DNA of 64,000 nucleotides, from the NCBI GenBank assembly GCA_025201805.1, contig MU619243.1, forward strand, positions 1 through 64,000, written 5' to 3'. The stretch is from Parasitella parasitica (lineage: Eukaryota > Mucoromycota > Mucoromycetes > Mucorales > Mucoraceae). The notes under the pieces were generated by a model, which did not search any database, was not told where the DNA came from, and worked only from the letters and a program-made list of their open reading frames with translations. The position numbers and the translations under genes were made by a program. Shown piece by piece: positions 11,140-22,032 of this stretch (positions are counted from its first letter, which is position 1; the number at the start of each line of letters is the position of its first letter).

Positions 11140-12577
11140 TCATCGTCTAACTGTCCATGCGTCCTTTTTGCCAACCTTTTTGAGAAACTTCTTCCTGACG
11201 AGCAATTCGATCAGCAATGCAATATTGTCAGCGGAAATGTCATTCAAGTGCAGCGAAACATCTTCAACAGTCAACATGCTTCCTGGCCTGTCAGCGAAAC
11301 AGTTGTATATTCTTGTCAGTTGTGCCGATGCGGGTGGAGTGCGGAAACTTGGGGGGAAATACTGTAAATCAAATTTAGCGGGTATTTGGCCCGTGCTTCC
11401 AGACACCGTAGTGATATTAGACCCTGAATGAAACGTTAAATCAGATCCACTCATGCTCTGCCGTTCTTTTGCTTGGTATTCTTCAAGCTTATCGTGTGGC
11501 ATTGGGTCAGAGAATTCGTAGGCACCATTGTTTTCTGGGTGCTCCTGCTCTTGATTTCGTTCTGCTGTCATGATGTCCTCCATCACTCGGTCTGTTGTTG
11601 GCGTGCCGGCTAATGGAACCTGGAAACGGGCGTCCCTATTGCTAGGTGAATTGGCTACGTGGCCCCACGTTGGCAATTCCTCGTCCAAATCGAGTACTCG
11701 GTTTTGTCTCTGCTCAAAGAATCTATGGAACCTAGCACGGCTCTCTTCGTCATCCACTTCCATAATGTTGGTTTCATCCCATGCCTTGCCGGCTTGTGCA
11801 TTGTTATTATCGGGCTTCACTCGCTCTCTATTATCGCTATTACTACCGCCAGGCTTGAATTCAAACGAATCATCATCAGAACCGCGAATACCAGCAGTTT
11901 CTAGGACATTATCTGTCAAGATTCTCGCAGCCTCTCGGATAGGAGTTCCAACTAATGATGAGGAGGGTATGCCAAATGGCATTGTACGTGGTGGAGACAT
12001 CATTGGTCTATTCGACGATGAATCTGTAATGGACGACGTGGACACCGAGTCTGTGGTTGAAGGTTTTCGCAAGTGAGCGTGTGGAGGCCTTAGGAAATTG
12101 ATGCTATCAGAGTCTGGGGATGCAGTGGACGGTGGTCGCTGCAGACTCCTTCGAAGTCGGTTTATAGCGTTAAAATCTGTGATATTTTCCAAAGTAACAT
12201 CGTGGTTCATCTGGGGGTTCCATGAGGATCCACCGGTCGAGTCTGTCGTGAAATGTCCATGTGGTGGTCGATTCGTGTGTCCCTCATGAACGGCTAAACC
12301 GCCAGTTTTGTCCAGAGACTCAAAAAAATAAAGCCAAATCTACACAGATTCCCATCAGTCTATTACCCTGCGTCCCCTTAATTTCCATTGTTTTTACTTT
12401 GCAATGATTCCAGATTCGAGCAGTTGCCTCTGCGTATCTTTCAATGTTGGGTATCAGCACTGAATTGATTAGTCGGTTGCTCTCTGCAAAATTTTTGTCA
12501 ATCTCTTGCAGATTTCTGGTGATTTTTTGCTGCAATCGCTCGAGCTCAGCGTCCGCTTCTTCGTCTGTCATAATCAT
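11140..12577 (-). CDS. ASK1: DASH/Dam1 complex subunit Ask1
   Basis: Two exons, 12398-12577 and 11140-12318, give 452 residues; the 79-nt intron is GT-AG and phase 0. The N-terminus (NLQEIDKNFAESNRLINSVL, then ERYAEATARIWNHCK) is the signature helix pair of Ask1. Downstream, MSPPRTMPFGIPSSSLVGTP followed by REAARILTDNVLETAG matches the conserved Pro-directed region of the family. Ask1 belongs to the fungal ring complex that couples kinetochores to spindle microtubules and is a Cdk1 substrate. The middle is disordered and rich in Ser, Pro, Asp and Asn. The last 75 residues look like a small winged-helix fold. The splice just after WNHCK is my best choice but is the least certain part. Confidence 0.87.
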
Positions 12578-13028
12578 GATGTTAGTTTTGCGATAACAAT
12601 AACAGCACACGTACATAGGCAAACTTTTCTCACATGTTGAATTCTCAATATCAAATAGTCACGTCACTCAAGGTACAGCAAAAACTGCTGCATCAAACTC
12701 GATCGATTGTCTCCATGTAGCTAAGCTTAATTTGGCGCACACCTCTAGTTTGGCACGATTATATACTGGTTGTGTTTAAAAATAGAGATGTGATGCTTGT
12801 TCATTGCAATTTCCTTGAAAAAAAAAACTAGGATTTTTAAGCTTTCCATATGTCCATGACGTAATTTGTTGCAATCTATGCTAGACTGATTTCACCATGT
12901 TAAGCTACTGATGTTCTGTATATCCAAAAATTGAGAAAGCATGGCTTTTACTCGTGTGACGTCAAGGTGCCTACTGATGTGAAGTGCAATAATGCAACGC
13001 ATTCTCTTTTCACTTTCTCCTCCGCAAG
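12578..13028. promoter_or_regulatory. Divergent promoter region between ASK1 and the fructosamine kinase
   Basis: A 451-bp gap between two genes transcribed away from each other. It contains TGACGTAA (12857-12864) and the full palindrome TGACGTCA (12957-12964), the latter 65 nt before the kinase start. These match ATF/CREB-type bZIP sites. No other feature stands out. Confidence 0.4.
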
Positions 13029-14005
13029 ATGTCAGATATTGAACAGTTTATAAGATCTGAACTCGAAAGACTCGGCTTGTGCACTACGGTCAAGAATACA
13101 CAAATATTGGGAGGCGGATGCATTAGTCAAGCAGCCCTCTATGCAACGGATAAAGGAGATTATTTTGTCAAGGTAAGGCATATATCGTAACGATCAGCTC
13201 CAAATTTTGCTCAATGTCTACGTATACAAAGACAAATTCAGAGCCAAAAGCAAAAGATTGGTTTACAGCTGAGTCTTTGGCTTTGGAGCTCATAAACCAA
13301 GCTGTTCCTGGCTTTGCTCCAAAACCTATTCACCACCATGCAAAGGACAGAGCCTACATTGTAACTGAATATGTTGCCATGACCAATTCAAGTACGAGCA
13401 AAGCAGAAAAGGAGTTGGGTCGCTTGTTGGCGAAACTACATGCTGCAGGGCCATCGCCACCAGAAGAGAGAAAATTCGGATTTGATGTTACTTCGTGGTG
13501 CGGCACAACCATTTTAGACAACACCTGGTCTTTGGACTGGCTGCAATTTTACAAATCACAGCGCCTGGAGCCACTATTAAGGCAGGTAAAAGGCCGAAAC
13601 AATGATGTAGATCGATTGGGGGCATCGTTGTGCGCGCGGTTAGAACATTGGTTAGGAAAAGATGCATTGGGGATAGTGAGTCCGTCTCTCTTACACGGTG
13701 ATCTGTGGAACGGTAACATGGCAACAAGGGTATCTGACAAGAGCCCGCTTATATACGACCCCGCTTCATTTTATGGCCACTACGAAACTGAATTTGGCAT
13801 AATGAAGATGTTTGGAGGATTTACCCAAGATTGTTTTGATGCTTACGACGACGCACTTGTCAATAATACAGCGCTCGAGCTGGTAGATGAGGGAAGACAA
13901 GATAGAGCAATTATATACGAGTCATATCATCATCTGAATCATTATGCAATGTTTGGTGGTAGCTATAGCTCAGGATTCATAGATCTGATGGAAAGACTAT
14001 TGTAG
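13029..14005 (+). CDS. Fructosamine/ketosamine-3-kinase
   Basis: Exons 13029-13172 and 13232-14005 encode 305 residues, the family's usual size (about 309 in human FN3K). The 59-nt intron falls exactly inside the conserved YFVK segment. Recognisable blocks are ILGGGCISQAALYAT at the N-terminus, KAKDWFTAESLALE, GRLLAKLHAAGP, the catalytic SLLHGDLWNGN motif and YDPASFYGHYETEFG. The enzyme phosphorylates sugar adducts on lysines (fructosamines, ribulosamines) so that they detach, repairing glycated proteins. It runs convergently into MEX67 with only 84 bp between the stop codons. Confidence 0.92.
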
Positions 14006-14089
14006 GTGTTTTATTGATAAAGAAATAAAAATGAGTTAGTTTTTGGAAAATAGTGTGTCTATCTAGTATGAATGGTAGCATATCAAAGC

Positions 14090-14232
14090 TCATACTCCTG
14101 GGTATGAGGCAAAGATACTTGTTGGTATGGTTACTTGAGGTTTAAAGCCTTGGTTACCATTATAGTCTCGAACGTGTAGCATGTCGTTCATGATAATGTA
14201 TGGCCATCCAGCAGCCATAGCACTAGAATATA

Positions 14233-14303
<71 letters not shown>

Positions 14304-16207
14304 TGAGTAAAAATGGTAGACAAGAAATACGGTAGCAAAACACTTACGGTGAATCGGGAGTCGCAGGACGAAGAAGGAAGGTACGGTCGTATGAAAGAGG
14401 CGGTGTGGCCTCTTCCTCCTTGAATTCACCATGCAAGCTGATAAAAAGGCCAACAGGTGATTGATGAGCATCCACAACAAAATCTTGGACTTTCTGTAAA
14501 TTATGAATTGTGGGTGGTAATCGACAAAGTGTGTTGCTGATGACTTCAGGTCCAACCATAAGACCTTTTCCCTCTTGGCCTATTATGTGTGTACACAAAA
14601 TTGTCAGTGCGTGTCATAATAAACGTATGGATCTAGGCACTTACGTTTCGATTTGCCCACCAAGTTTCGACTAAGAGAAGCCCATGACAGCTTTTCTTCA
14701 TCATCCATCATTTTCTTCTTGTCTTTTCTTCTGATTTTTCGCTGTGCTCTTAGTTTCACGTTCGAAGTGACAGAAAATATGGCATTGCTGTCATAAAGTG
14801 CACTCAATAGGGCTCTGTTGGCATCGAATTGCTGATAATACTTGGAAATGAAATCAACTGCCGCAGATTGGCTCACATCGTTATCAAAGAAATTGGGCCT
14901 GTTATCTAAAGGAAGTACGCGGCCCGTTTTGTGAATAGTAGTCTTTTCATGTTCTGATAACTGGACCGGACAGGAATCTAATAATACCAATGATGGAAAG
15001 CGCTTGACCATCTGGCGAACGTAGGCGCGATCATTTCCTCTGTGCTTTATTTCGCTTTCACGCAAGGGGTTTCCGGCCATCAACAGCTCTCTCAAGTGTG
15101 TGAGTTTTCCTGTACCGCTCAACGCTTCCAAATGGTCGTACTCCTTGATTAGATTATCTTGCAAAGAAAGATTCTGTACATTGGGAAGATACTGAGCCAC
15201 AGTTGAGATTGGCTGTACATTTTTCAGGTGGTTGCGAGCAAAGGATATAGTGACCACGTCAGAAAACATTTCGCCTGCTAGTTTCATCAACGCAGGGCCA
15301 ACACTTGAGCCTGCACCAGGTGCACCGGGCGGCTTGATGGCTGATTTCTTCAAAATAGGGTCTGCGCTCATATCATCCAGATTCAAAAATTTGGCGTCCC
15401 CATTCCAGCGGCTTCTGAGAAAGTTACGCATGATATCAATGGTCGTTGGCTTTTTATTAGCATCCGAGGATGGTGATGCCAAGGCTGCTGCCAATGCTGG
15501 ATCAAAGAATCGGATGCGAATTTGTTGGGCACCGAAAATATAGCCATCCAAACGAACCAAAATACGAGCAACCAGCGGGTCATTTACTGTCAGCAGCATT
15601 TGTCCCTGATCCAGTTTAACATCCACAGGCTCCCATTTCTTTTTGGACTTTTGAACCAAGAATGGCACAATTCCTGCTTCGGTACCTGCCTCAAACCCAG
15701 CAATCAAAATGTCAATGCGTTCTTCGGGCTTCTGGATTTGTGTTGCTTGAGCAGGCTTTGTCATCCCTCTGCCTCCATAAGGCGTACTAGAAAAAGGACA
15801 GGATTAGACTCTGTATCTATCTAAAAGCATCTCTTTTTTGGTCGAGTCCCGTTGGACACTTACAATCGCTTCTTTTTCTTGCCTCCCATTCCTCCCATGG
15901 CAACATCTCCATCATCCACATCAGGCACAGAAATTTTGTTCTCGGTGACAGTTACCGTCTTTCCCAATGCTTTTGCTTTCGTTGCTAGTCCCCTTGACCT
16001 TTTTGTAGAGGCTATCTTCCAAGCACTGCCACCGTTAGCTGGTGCCGCTGCTGCGACACTAATTTGCTTTTTATGCTTCACGGCATACGCTGCTTCTCGA
16101 GCTAATTCTTCTTTAGTTTTGATGTCTTCGGCCTTTTTAATAGGGCTAGGTGCTTGAGCAGGCACCGCTGCACCAAACAGTGCAAACAATCCCTTGTTTT
16201 CTGACAT
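14090..16207 (-). CDS. MEX67: mRNA export receptor Mex67/NXF1, lacking the C-terminal UBA
   Basis: Four exons (15864-16207, 14645-15786, 14348-14579, 14090-14222) encode 616 residues; all introns are GT-AG and in frame. Order: a basic N-terminal region, an RRM-like fold beginning RIDILIAGFEAG, leucine-rich repeats (FLNLDDMS, LPNVQNLSLQDN, LTHLRELLMAGNPL), then an NTF2-like domain from VDFISKYYQQFDANR to the end. Mex67 with its small partner Mtr2 carries mRNPs through nuclear pores. The protein stops soon after the NTF2-like domain, without the UBA/TAP-C domain that normally binds FG nucleoporins; the next gene starts 84 bp further on, leaving no room for it. Intron 3 holds a run of 66 identical bases. 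An in-frame ATG at 16219 could add four residues. Confidence 0.88.
14236..14301. repeat. 66-nt homopolymer A (T on the gene strand) inside a MEX67 intron
   Basis: An uninterrupted run of 66 A on the plus strand, lying wholly inside the third MEX67 intron (14223-14347). On the coding strand it is a giant polypyrimidine tract ending 13 nt before the acceptor. The length may be imprecise, as such runs are hard to sequence. Confidence 0.9.
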
Positions 16208-16433
16208 GTTGATATTCAATGCGGTTTTGTAAGAGTAATGTAATCAAGGTTTTTTTTTTTTTTTTTTTTCCATGTTTATAAATGTCACCGCCACCCGGTC
16301 ACATTAACGAAAAAGGTTTGCAAACATACTGTACCACATTGTATACAGTTCTGAAAAAAAAAAAGGTTCGAGTAAATGATAACAAACCTTCAAGTTCTTA
16401 TAAAAGCTGAGAAGTTTCTGAGAGAAAGGATAA

Positions 16434-17877
16434 ATGTCTCCTTAAATCAGCAAAAAAGAGAGGATTACATAAAGTCATTGTTTTTATTTCATACTTGAAA
16501 AAGAATATTGATAAATGATATCTACATCATATCGGCGAGATCAAGGCAATCTTGAAGGAAAGAGACAGAATGCCCGATCCAACCATGGCAATCGTTCAAC
16601 GTTACAGTTTCAGAGGCTTTCGTAATCCTTGGTGTCAATGTATCGTTTGTATCTAATGCTGATCTTTTGACATGTTATTTGACCTTGGACCAAAATTCTT
16701 CAATTGGATTCAAGAATGGAGAGTAAGGAGGTAGATGAACACATTTATGGTCTTTAGACTCAATTAACTGCCGAATCGACTGATTTTCATGGATAGGTGC
16801 GTTGTCCATAACAATGTATTGTCCATGTAAATTGTTCTTGTTCAAGACTTCCAAAACGTTTTGCAGATAGTTGTAAAAATGCTCAGTCCTAGTTCCTATT
16901 TTAGCTGCGCCCTCGATAACTTTACCATCGGCAGACCTCTTTTTGGAAGCTGAACTAAGCACCTCAGGCACCCTTAACGAAATGTCGATGATACCCGCTG
17001 AAGAGATGGCACCAAGAATAGTAATGTTTCTACCCCTTTGATTTGGGCATCAAAACCTTGCAGGGTTTTCCTTTCCTAGACCAACCTCTTGTTCTACTGA
17101 TGTAAAGGTTGAATCCAGCTTCATCCAGAAAAACGCAATTCTTTTCAAAATCCATATCTTTGTCAGCCAGCCATTCTAATACAGCTTCTCTTCTTTTCTG
17201 CTTTGTTTCGTCTGAATTTCTGGACTCGGATATCTGCTGAACTTTTTTGATTGATAGCGCGCATTTATCTCTGATAAAATGGTAGAATACTGTTCTGGAA
17301 ATGACCACCTCAGGAAATTTCTGCATTAATGTTTTACGCATATATTCGAGAGTGTACGTGCCACGATGGTCGATTTAGTTACGGCACCACCCACTGGACT
17401 TGTGGTCAGATTCTTGTTTATGGTTGCGTTGTCATCTTTCTTTTTTTTTTTTATATATAGCTTTTTTCACCTTCTTGATGTATCCTGTACCAGTACTTGG
17501 ATTGACTCTACAGATAACGCTAGCCCGGTTGGCAGAAACTTTCTTGATTAGACACAAATACAATAGTTTTCTTATTTGCTGGGCGTCGTATTTTCTGTAA
17601 CGATTGCCATTGCCAAAGATGATTTTCGATGAGTTTTCAATGGTGTGGGCTTTGCCAGTATTGAGGCAGAAACATTTGAAAGACATGTAGATTTTTTGGA
17701 GGAAAAAAGTAAATTACTTGTTTCATGTTTTGAGAGATAACAGTTGAAGATGTTAAAAGAAGTAAAATCATATATACTCGACCTCTACTTATATTTTGAT
17801 CTTGAATTGCGTATTAAATAGGCTAAGGTTACTGTAGCATATACAGTAAACCTCTCCTTTTTCAATTTAGGAGACAT
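16434..17877 (-). mobile_element. Decayed Tc1/mariner-like DNA transposon
   Basis: The transposase remnant is flanked by imperfect inverted repeats: 16434-16468 and 17846-17877 share a GTAA(T/A)CCTCTC...TTTAGGAGACAT pattern in opposite orientation. TACAGT-type strings, common at Tc1/mariner ends, occur near 16346 and 17842, so the true ends may lie slightly outside these limits. No clear TA duplication could be fixed. The element is non-autonomous in this state. Confidence 0.65.
16522..17686 (-). pseudogene. Tc1-like transposase, frameshifted
   Basis: The remnant reads right to left in several frames. An N-terminal helix-turn-helix piece (17432-17686, with YDAQQIRKLLYLCLI) is followed by a Tc1-type linker, the DDE block with CVFLDEAGFNLYISRTRGWS, the YIVMDNAPIHENQS segment and the diagnostic PPYSPFLNPIEEFWSKVK. 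Breaks visible: a frame loss in the A-run near 17450, another near 17360, an extra G in a four-base run at 17033-17036, and an in-frame TAA at 16675-16677. Past that stop the frame remains open through LTPRITKASETVTLNDCHGW to 16522. The catalytic residues themselves are still readable. Confidence 0.85.
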
Positions 17878-20200
17878 CTTTCTCTTATTATCAACTCTTT
17901 CGGCTTTTTTTCAGAAACGCCGGACAAATTAACAGAAACCTCTTTGGTATAGCGAGTTGTCCCCTATTCAGAATTTGATATTCTACAGTGCAGTGCCTGG
18001 AACCATGAATCTACCAGAAGCTTATTATGAAGCTTAACTTTTGTTAGTAAAATTACCCTCAACCTCAATCCTAATCTCTATTTTACTTTCTATTTTACAT
18101 GTTTAGCATTAGAATTACAAAAAGGGGGACTCTTGAACTAACATTAGGCATTATTACAAGTAACAGTGGTAATAAGGCTTCTCTCTCAGTAGCAATTAGC
18201 AACTTATATGAATTATTTACAAATAAAAAGGAGTTAGTACAACAAACCATTGTATTCATCAATTATTTTCTTGTGCTTCTAACTCGATGAGTCATACCTG
18301 GTTTATCATATTACCATGAAGAAAGTGCATACTTGTGGCATCAAAAATCCTTATTTTATAGAGCTATGTCATGTAGTAGAATTGATATTGACGTGGTTTC
18401 ATCTCCAGATGATGGTTTTTTACAGCTTAAAAGCAAGAACTTTAGCTTCGTGTGCCATTTTTTGATTGAATTTCATAATCAAAAGTGCCTTGAAAACACC
18501 AGAAATAGTATCCGTTGGGAAAAGACTATATTAGATATGATTTTGGCGCAATTTGAGCATGATTTTTTTTTCGATGCAAAATCACGGATTTTTTCAATTT
18601 TTCCCTTGTATCCACACATGCAAAGTCATCGATTACGCATTATCCTCAATTTTGACCCTAAAAATGCCACTTTTTACTATAGCATATATTGGAGGAAAAT
18701 GATCGTAAAAGGTCATTCCATGATCTGAAAGACTGCAAATGCGCTCTGATTAAGCAAAATATTGACTTTTCCGTCATGATCTGTTTTGAGGTTTTCTCGA
18801 GATAATTCCTTCCATAAGCATACGGGAATTACGAAATGATACCAGCGTGTAGAGCGCCCAAAAATACATCTATTATCATAGACTGACAGCCGTGGTACGC
18901 ATAGTATTAGAGGATGATTTATTGCCTCAAAGAAGTAATTTTGATTTCTTAATGTCCAAATGGAGTTTCTGGAAGATTTTTTTCTTCCTGATTTTGGAAG
19001 CGTTTAATCTCCGCTGTCAAAGAAAAATGGTGTTCTTTTGAAGAAAGCATTAGCTTTGAGAAGCCATAGTTTGCCTAACTCAAGAGAAAAACAATTTCAA
19101 ACTGGTTTGTTTGTATGGCGTGATTCTTGGCTTTCTAATGGAATGACTTGCATGTCTGTACATGACCTGATGATCTCACGCTCCGATTTTGAAAAATATC
19201 TTTCCGAAAAAAGTCAGTAAAGTCGCTACCTTCACCTGATATCAACTTGAAAAGTACAGAAACTTGCTCTAAGCTATGCAAATATGTAATCAAAAGGTGC
19301 CTTATAGTATGATGCTTTATTTTGAATTACTTGTTTTTGTGTTTGAAATTGCTAAACATTGTTTTCTTATAGTTTTTGTCTTTTTCTAACAATAATACAC
19401 TGAAGTTCACACAGGTTTGACTAGCTGTTCTACTGTGCAACTGGATATTGAGAACTCAGCTTGGTACTTGTCTGGCAAGACCTTCTACACTAGAAGATGC
19501 CGGATCAACTGAAGGTATAAGAAAATTCCAAAGAAAAGGAAACAATCTGCCACCAGGATAACACGTTCATTCGTAAAAAAAATTTAGAAATTTATGAAAT
19601 CCCAAGGACATCAATGTGTTTGTCTTCAATCTCGCTCTTCATTCCTGAATCCAATTAAAGAGGTTTGATCCAAAGTCAACAGACACACTTACACCCAAAA
19701 TCACAGATGATTGTCAATAGACAACCAAACCTTTTTTTAAAGACTACCTTGGACTTAAAGATATAATGTAGATAGCTTATTTCACAACACGTTCTCTTTG
19801 TATTTTCATTATGAATGAATCATAAAGCAATTAGTCTTTTCTCTAAATATGTGCTTTCATAGCGTAGGTCGCTCATTATGCCTCTAACTTGAGCAAGCAG
19901 GTTCTAAAAATTACTCTACTATTTGCTGCATGAATGGCCAAATAAGCTTTGGCAAATCTCACAGTAATAGAGGTCAACAAAGGACCTCTGTCTATTCGCA
20001 AATTTCTACTTGTAATCGACACCTTTGCAGTACATTCAATAAGTTCCTCACAAAAAATTATCTTCTTATAAATCATTTATTACAGTCTGTGTATACGAAA
20101 GAAAAAGAAAAAAAATTGAACAATACGCATTTAAACCATCTTAAATCTACATGAAGAATACATCAGTTTCTGATACAGTAGCCAATTTTTTACCAATGTC
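17878..20200. other. Intergenic, no gene recognised
   Basis: About 2.3 kb with a few open frames (the longest 131 codons at 18333-18728 on the plus strand) that show no family features and no consistent splice continuation. Composition is AT-rich. It may be older mobile-element sequence. Nothing is supportable as a gene. Confidence 0.5.
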
Positions 20201-21528
20201 TCATACCTTTTCATAGTCTAACTTGGTCTCCAGTTTCTTTGCATCTTGCACCTTTCTTACTGCCTTCATGAAATCCTCTTGAATACAATAATCACGCTCT
20301 TCTCTGATTGCAAACATGCCAGCTTCAGTACACACATTTCTTAAATCAGCACCATTGAAGCCATCTGAAAGCTTGACAATAGCTTCATAATCTATATCGC
20401 CATGCTTTGTGATGTGGCCAGCATGAATCTTCATGATTTCCAAACGGCCTTGCTCGTTGGGTAGAGGAATTTCGATTTTTCTGTCCAGACGACCAGGTCG
20501 AAGCAATGCAGGATCAAGTGTATCTGGTCTATTTGTAGCCATGATAAGTTTTGTCTGTCCAAGATAATCAAAACCATCCATTTGATTCAATAATTCCATC
20601 AAAGTACGTTGGATTTCGCGATCGGCTGAAGTGCCTTCAGAGAAACGACGGCCACCGATGGCATCAATTTCATCCATAAAAATAATACAAGGCTCATGTT
20701 CTTTTGCATAGCCAAACATTTCTCTAATCAATCTAGCACTTTCACCGATATACTTGTCGACAATGGCACTGGAAACAACTTTGAGAAAGTTGACTTGAAG
20801 TGTGCTAGCAACTGCCTTTGCTAATAATGTTTTACCGGTACCAGGAGGGCCATACAGCAAAACGCCCTTGGGAGGTTTGACGCCAACACGCAGAAATAGC
20901 TCAGGATTCATCAGTGGTAGTTCGATAACCTCTCGAAGTTCACGAATTTGCTCTGAAAGACCACCAATACCTGCAAAACTGATATCCCCAGGATCTTCCA
21001 TTGACATGTTGTATACAAGGGGATCGACTTCACGAGGTAAAATACGCATGATAGTTAAAGTCGTCATATCAAGAGCTACACGAGCACCTTGCTTCAACTT
21101 TTCCTTGTCAACTGTGTTACGACATCCTACCACATAACGAGGACCACTTGTATTCTTGACAATAACTAATTGAGCCCAAAATTAAAAAATAAATAAAATA
21201 AAAAACAATGGTCTCTATTTATCGGTGCCAGAGTAACTTACAGCGTTCATCATCCAACTGCTTTAAAACTTCGCCAATCACTTGGCCCACGCTTTGCAGC
21301 GCCTTGATATCGTCTTCAGATTTATCGTATTCTTTGTCAAGTGTTCTTAAGCCAAGGCGCACTAGACGATTGTTAGCATGGCTTTCCAGCATTTCTTCAT
21401 GCTTTAGCTATAAACTCACTTTCTTTAAGTTTGGCATCTAATTCACGATGCTCCAAGAGTCTTCTTCTGTAGCCATTCAAAGCTTTTGTTTTAGGATCTT
21501 GTTCTTGTGGATTTGAGGAACTGGACAT
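20201..21528 (-). CDS. RPT4: 26S proteasome regulatory ATPase subunit Rpt4 (PSMC6)
   Basis: Three exons (21420-21528, 21242-21361, 20201-21165) encode 397 residues (human PSMC6 has 389). An N-terminal coiled coil ([18 protein letters not shown], then [18 protein letters not shown]) is followed by the OB segment GPRYVVGC, Walker A GPPGTGKT, Walker [10 protein letters not shown], the second-region-of-homology [20 protein letters not shown] and the Rpt4-typical KKLETKLDY end. Rpt4 is one of six AAA+ ATPases that unfold substrates and feed them into the 20S core. Intron 1 removes an in-frame stop and has a CTAAC branch site, which settles the junction. The promoter shares TACGCGTC (21613-21620) with the alpha5 proteasome gene in this window. 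Confidence 0.96.
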
Positions 21529-21612
21529 TTTTTCCACCAAACTATGTATAATATTTATAACAAATAAAGAGACTTGTTCAAAAAATGAAAAAAGAAGTGT
21601 GTATTTCTAAAG

Positions 21613-21620
21613 GACGCGTA
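21613..21620 (-). promoter_or_regulatory. TACGCGTC motif 85 nt upstream of RPT4
   Basis: On the gene strand the word TACGCGTC ends 85 nt before the RPT4 start. The same 8-mer in the same orientation ends 86 nt before the PSMA5 start (44818-44825). It contains the ACGCGT palindrome. A joint proteasome control element is an inference from two cases. Confidence 0.35.
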
Positions 21621-22032
21621 AGGTCGGCTATTTCAAAATGCGAATGAGGATACGTCACTTCACTTGGTACAAGCGCAATTGAACACTGTATTATTATTGG
21701 AGTCACTGTATCGCAATCAAATTGACCAGAAAGTAGCTCTTCTTCATCTCCTGAGAGCTAAAGATATAGGAACATGCTTTCTTCCATATGAGGGACATTT
21801 CCACAGCTTTAATTAAGAAGCACTTGTAGCGAAACGCTCTCCCTCCTCTCCCACATCACTCATGCTAAATGTCGCCATGTCTACATGGATAAGCTTGCAA
21901 AGTGCATTGACTTCTCACATTAACTAGCTATACATACTACGGCAAACCTACTAGAGGCTGAAACAGTCTGTCTGGTAAATCACTTTTATTAGTATTGAGC
22001 GTAATCCGTTGTATTTATTCCCCTTCCATCGT

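Noticed and set aside
12320-12622. Longer reading of the first ASK1 exon through its donor site
   Set aside because: The extra residues do not match the family and end in a stop; splicing after the WNHCK codons joins to the long second exon in frame.
15835-15860. GGTCGAGTCCC string resembling a tRNA T-loop
   Set aside because: It lies in a MEX67 intron and no acceptor stem, D-arm or anticodon arm can be folded around it. No tRNA or rRNA gene was recognised by eye anywhere in the window.
18333-18728. 131-codon open frame in a gene-free region
   Set aside because: Composition follows the AT-rich background (many Phe, Ile, Ser), no family features, no splice continuation; may be old element DNA.
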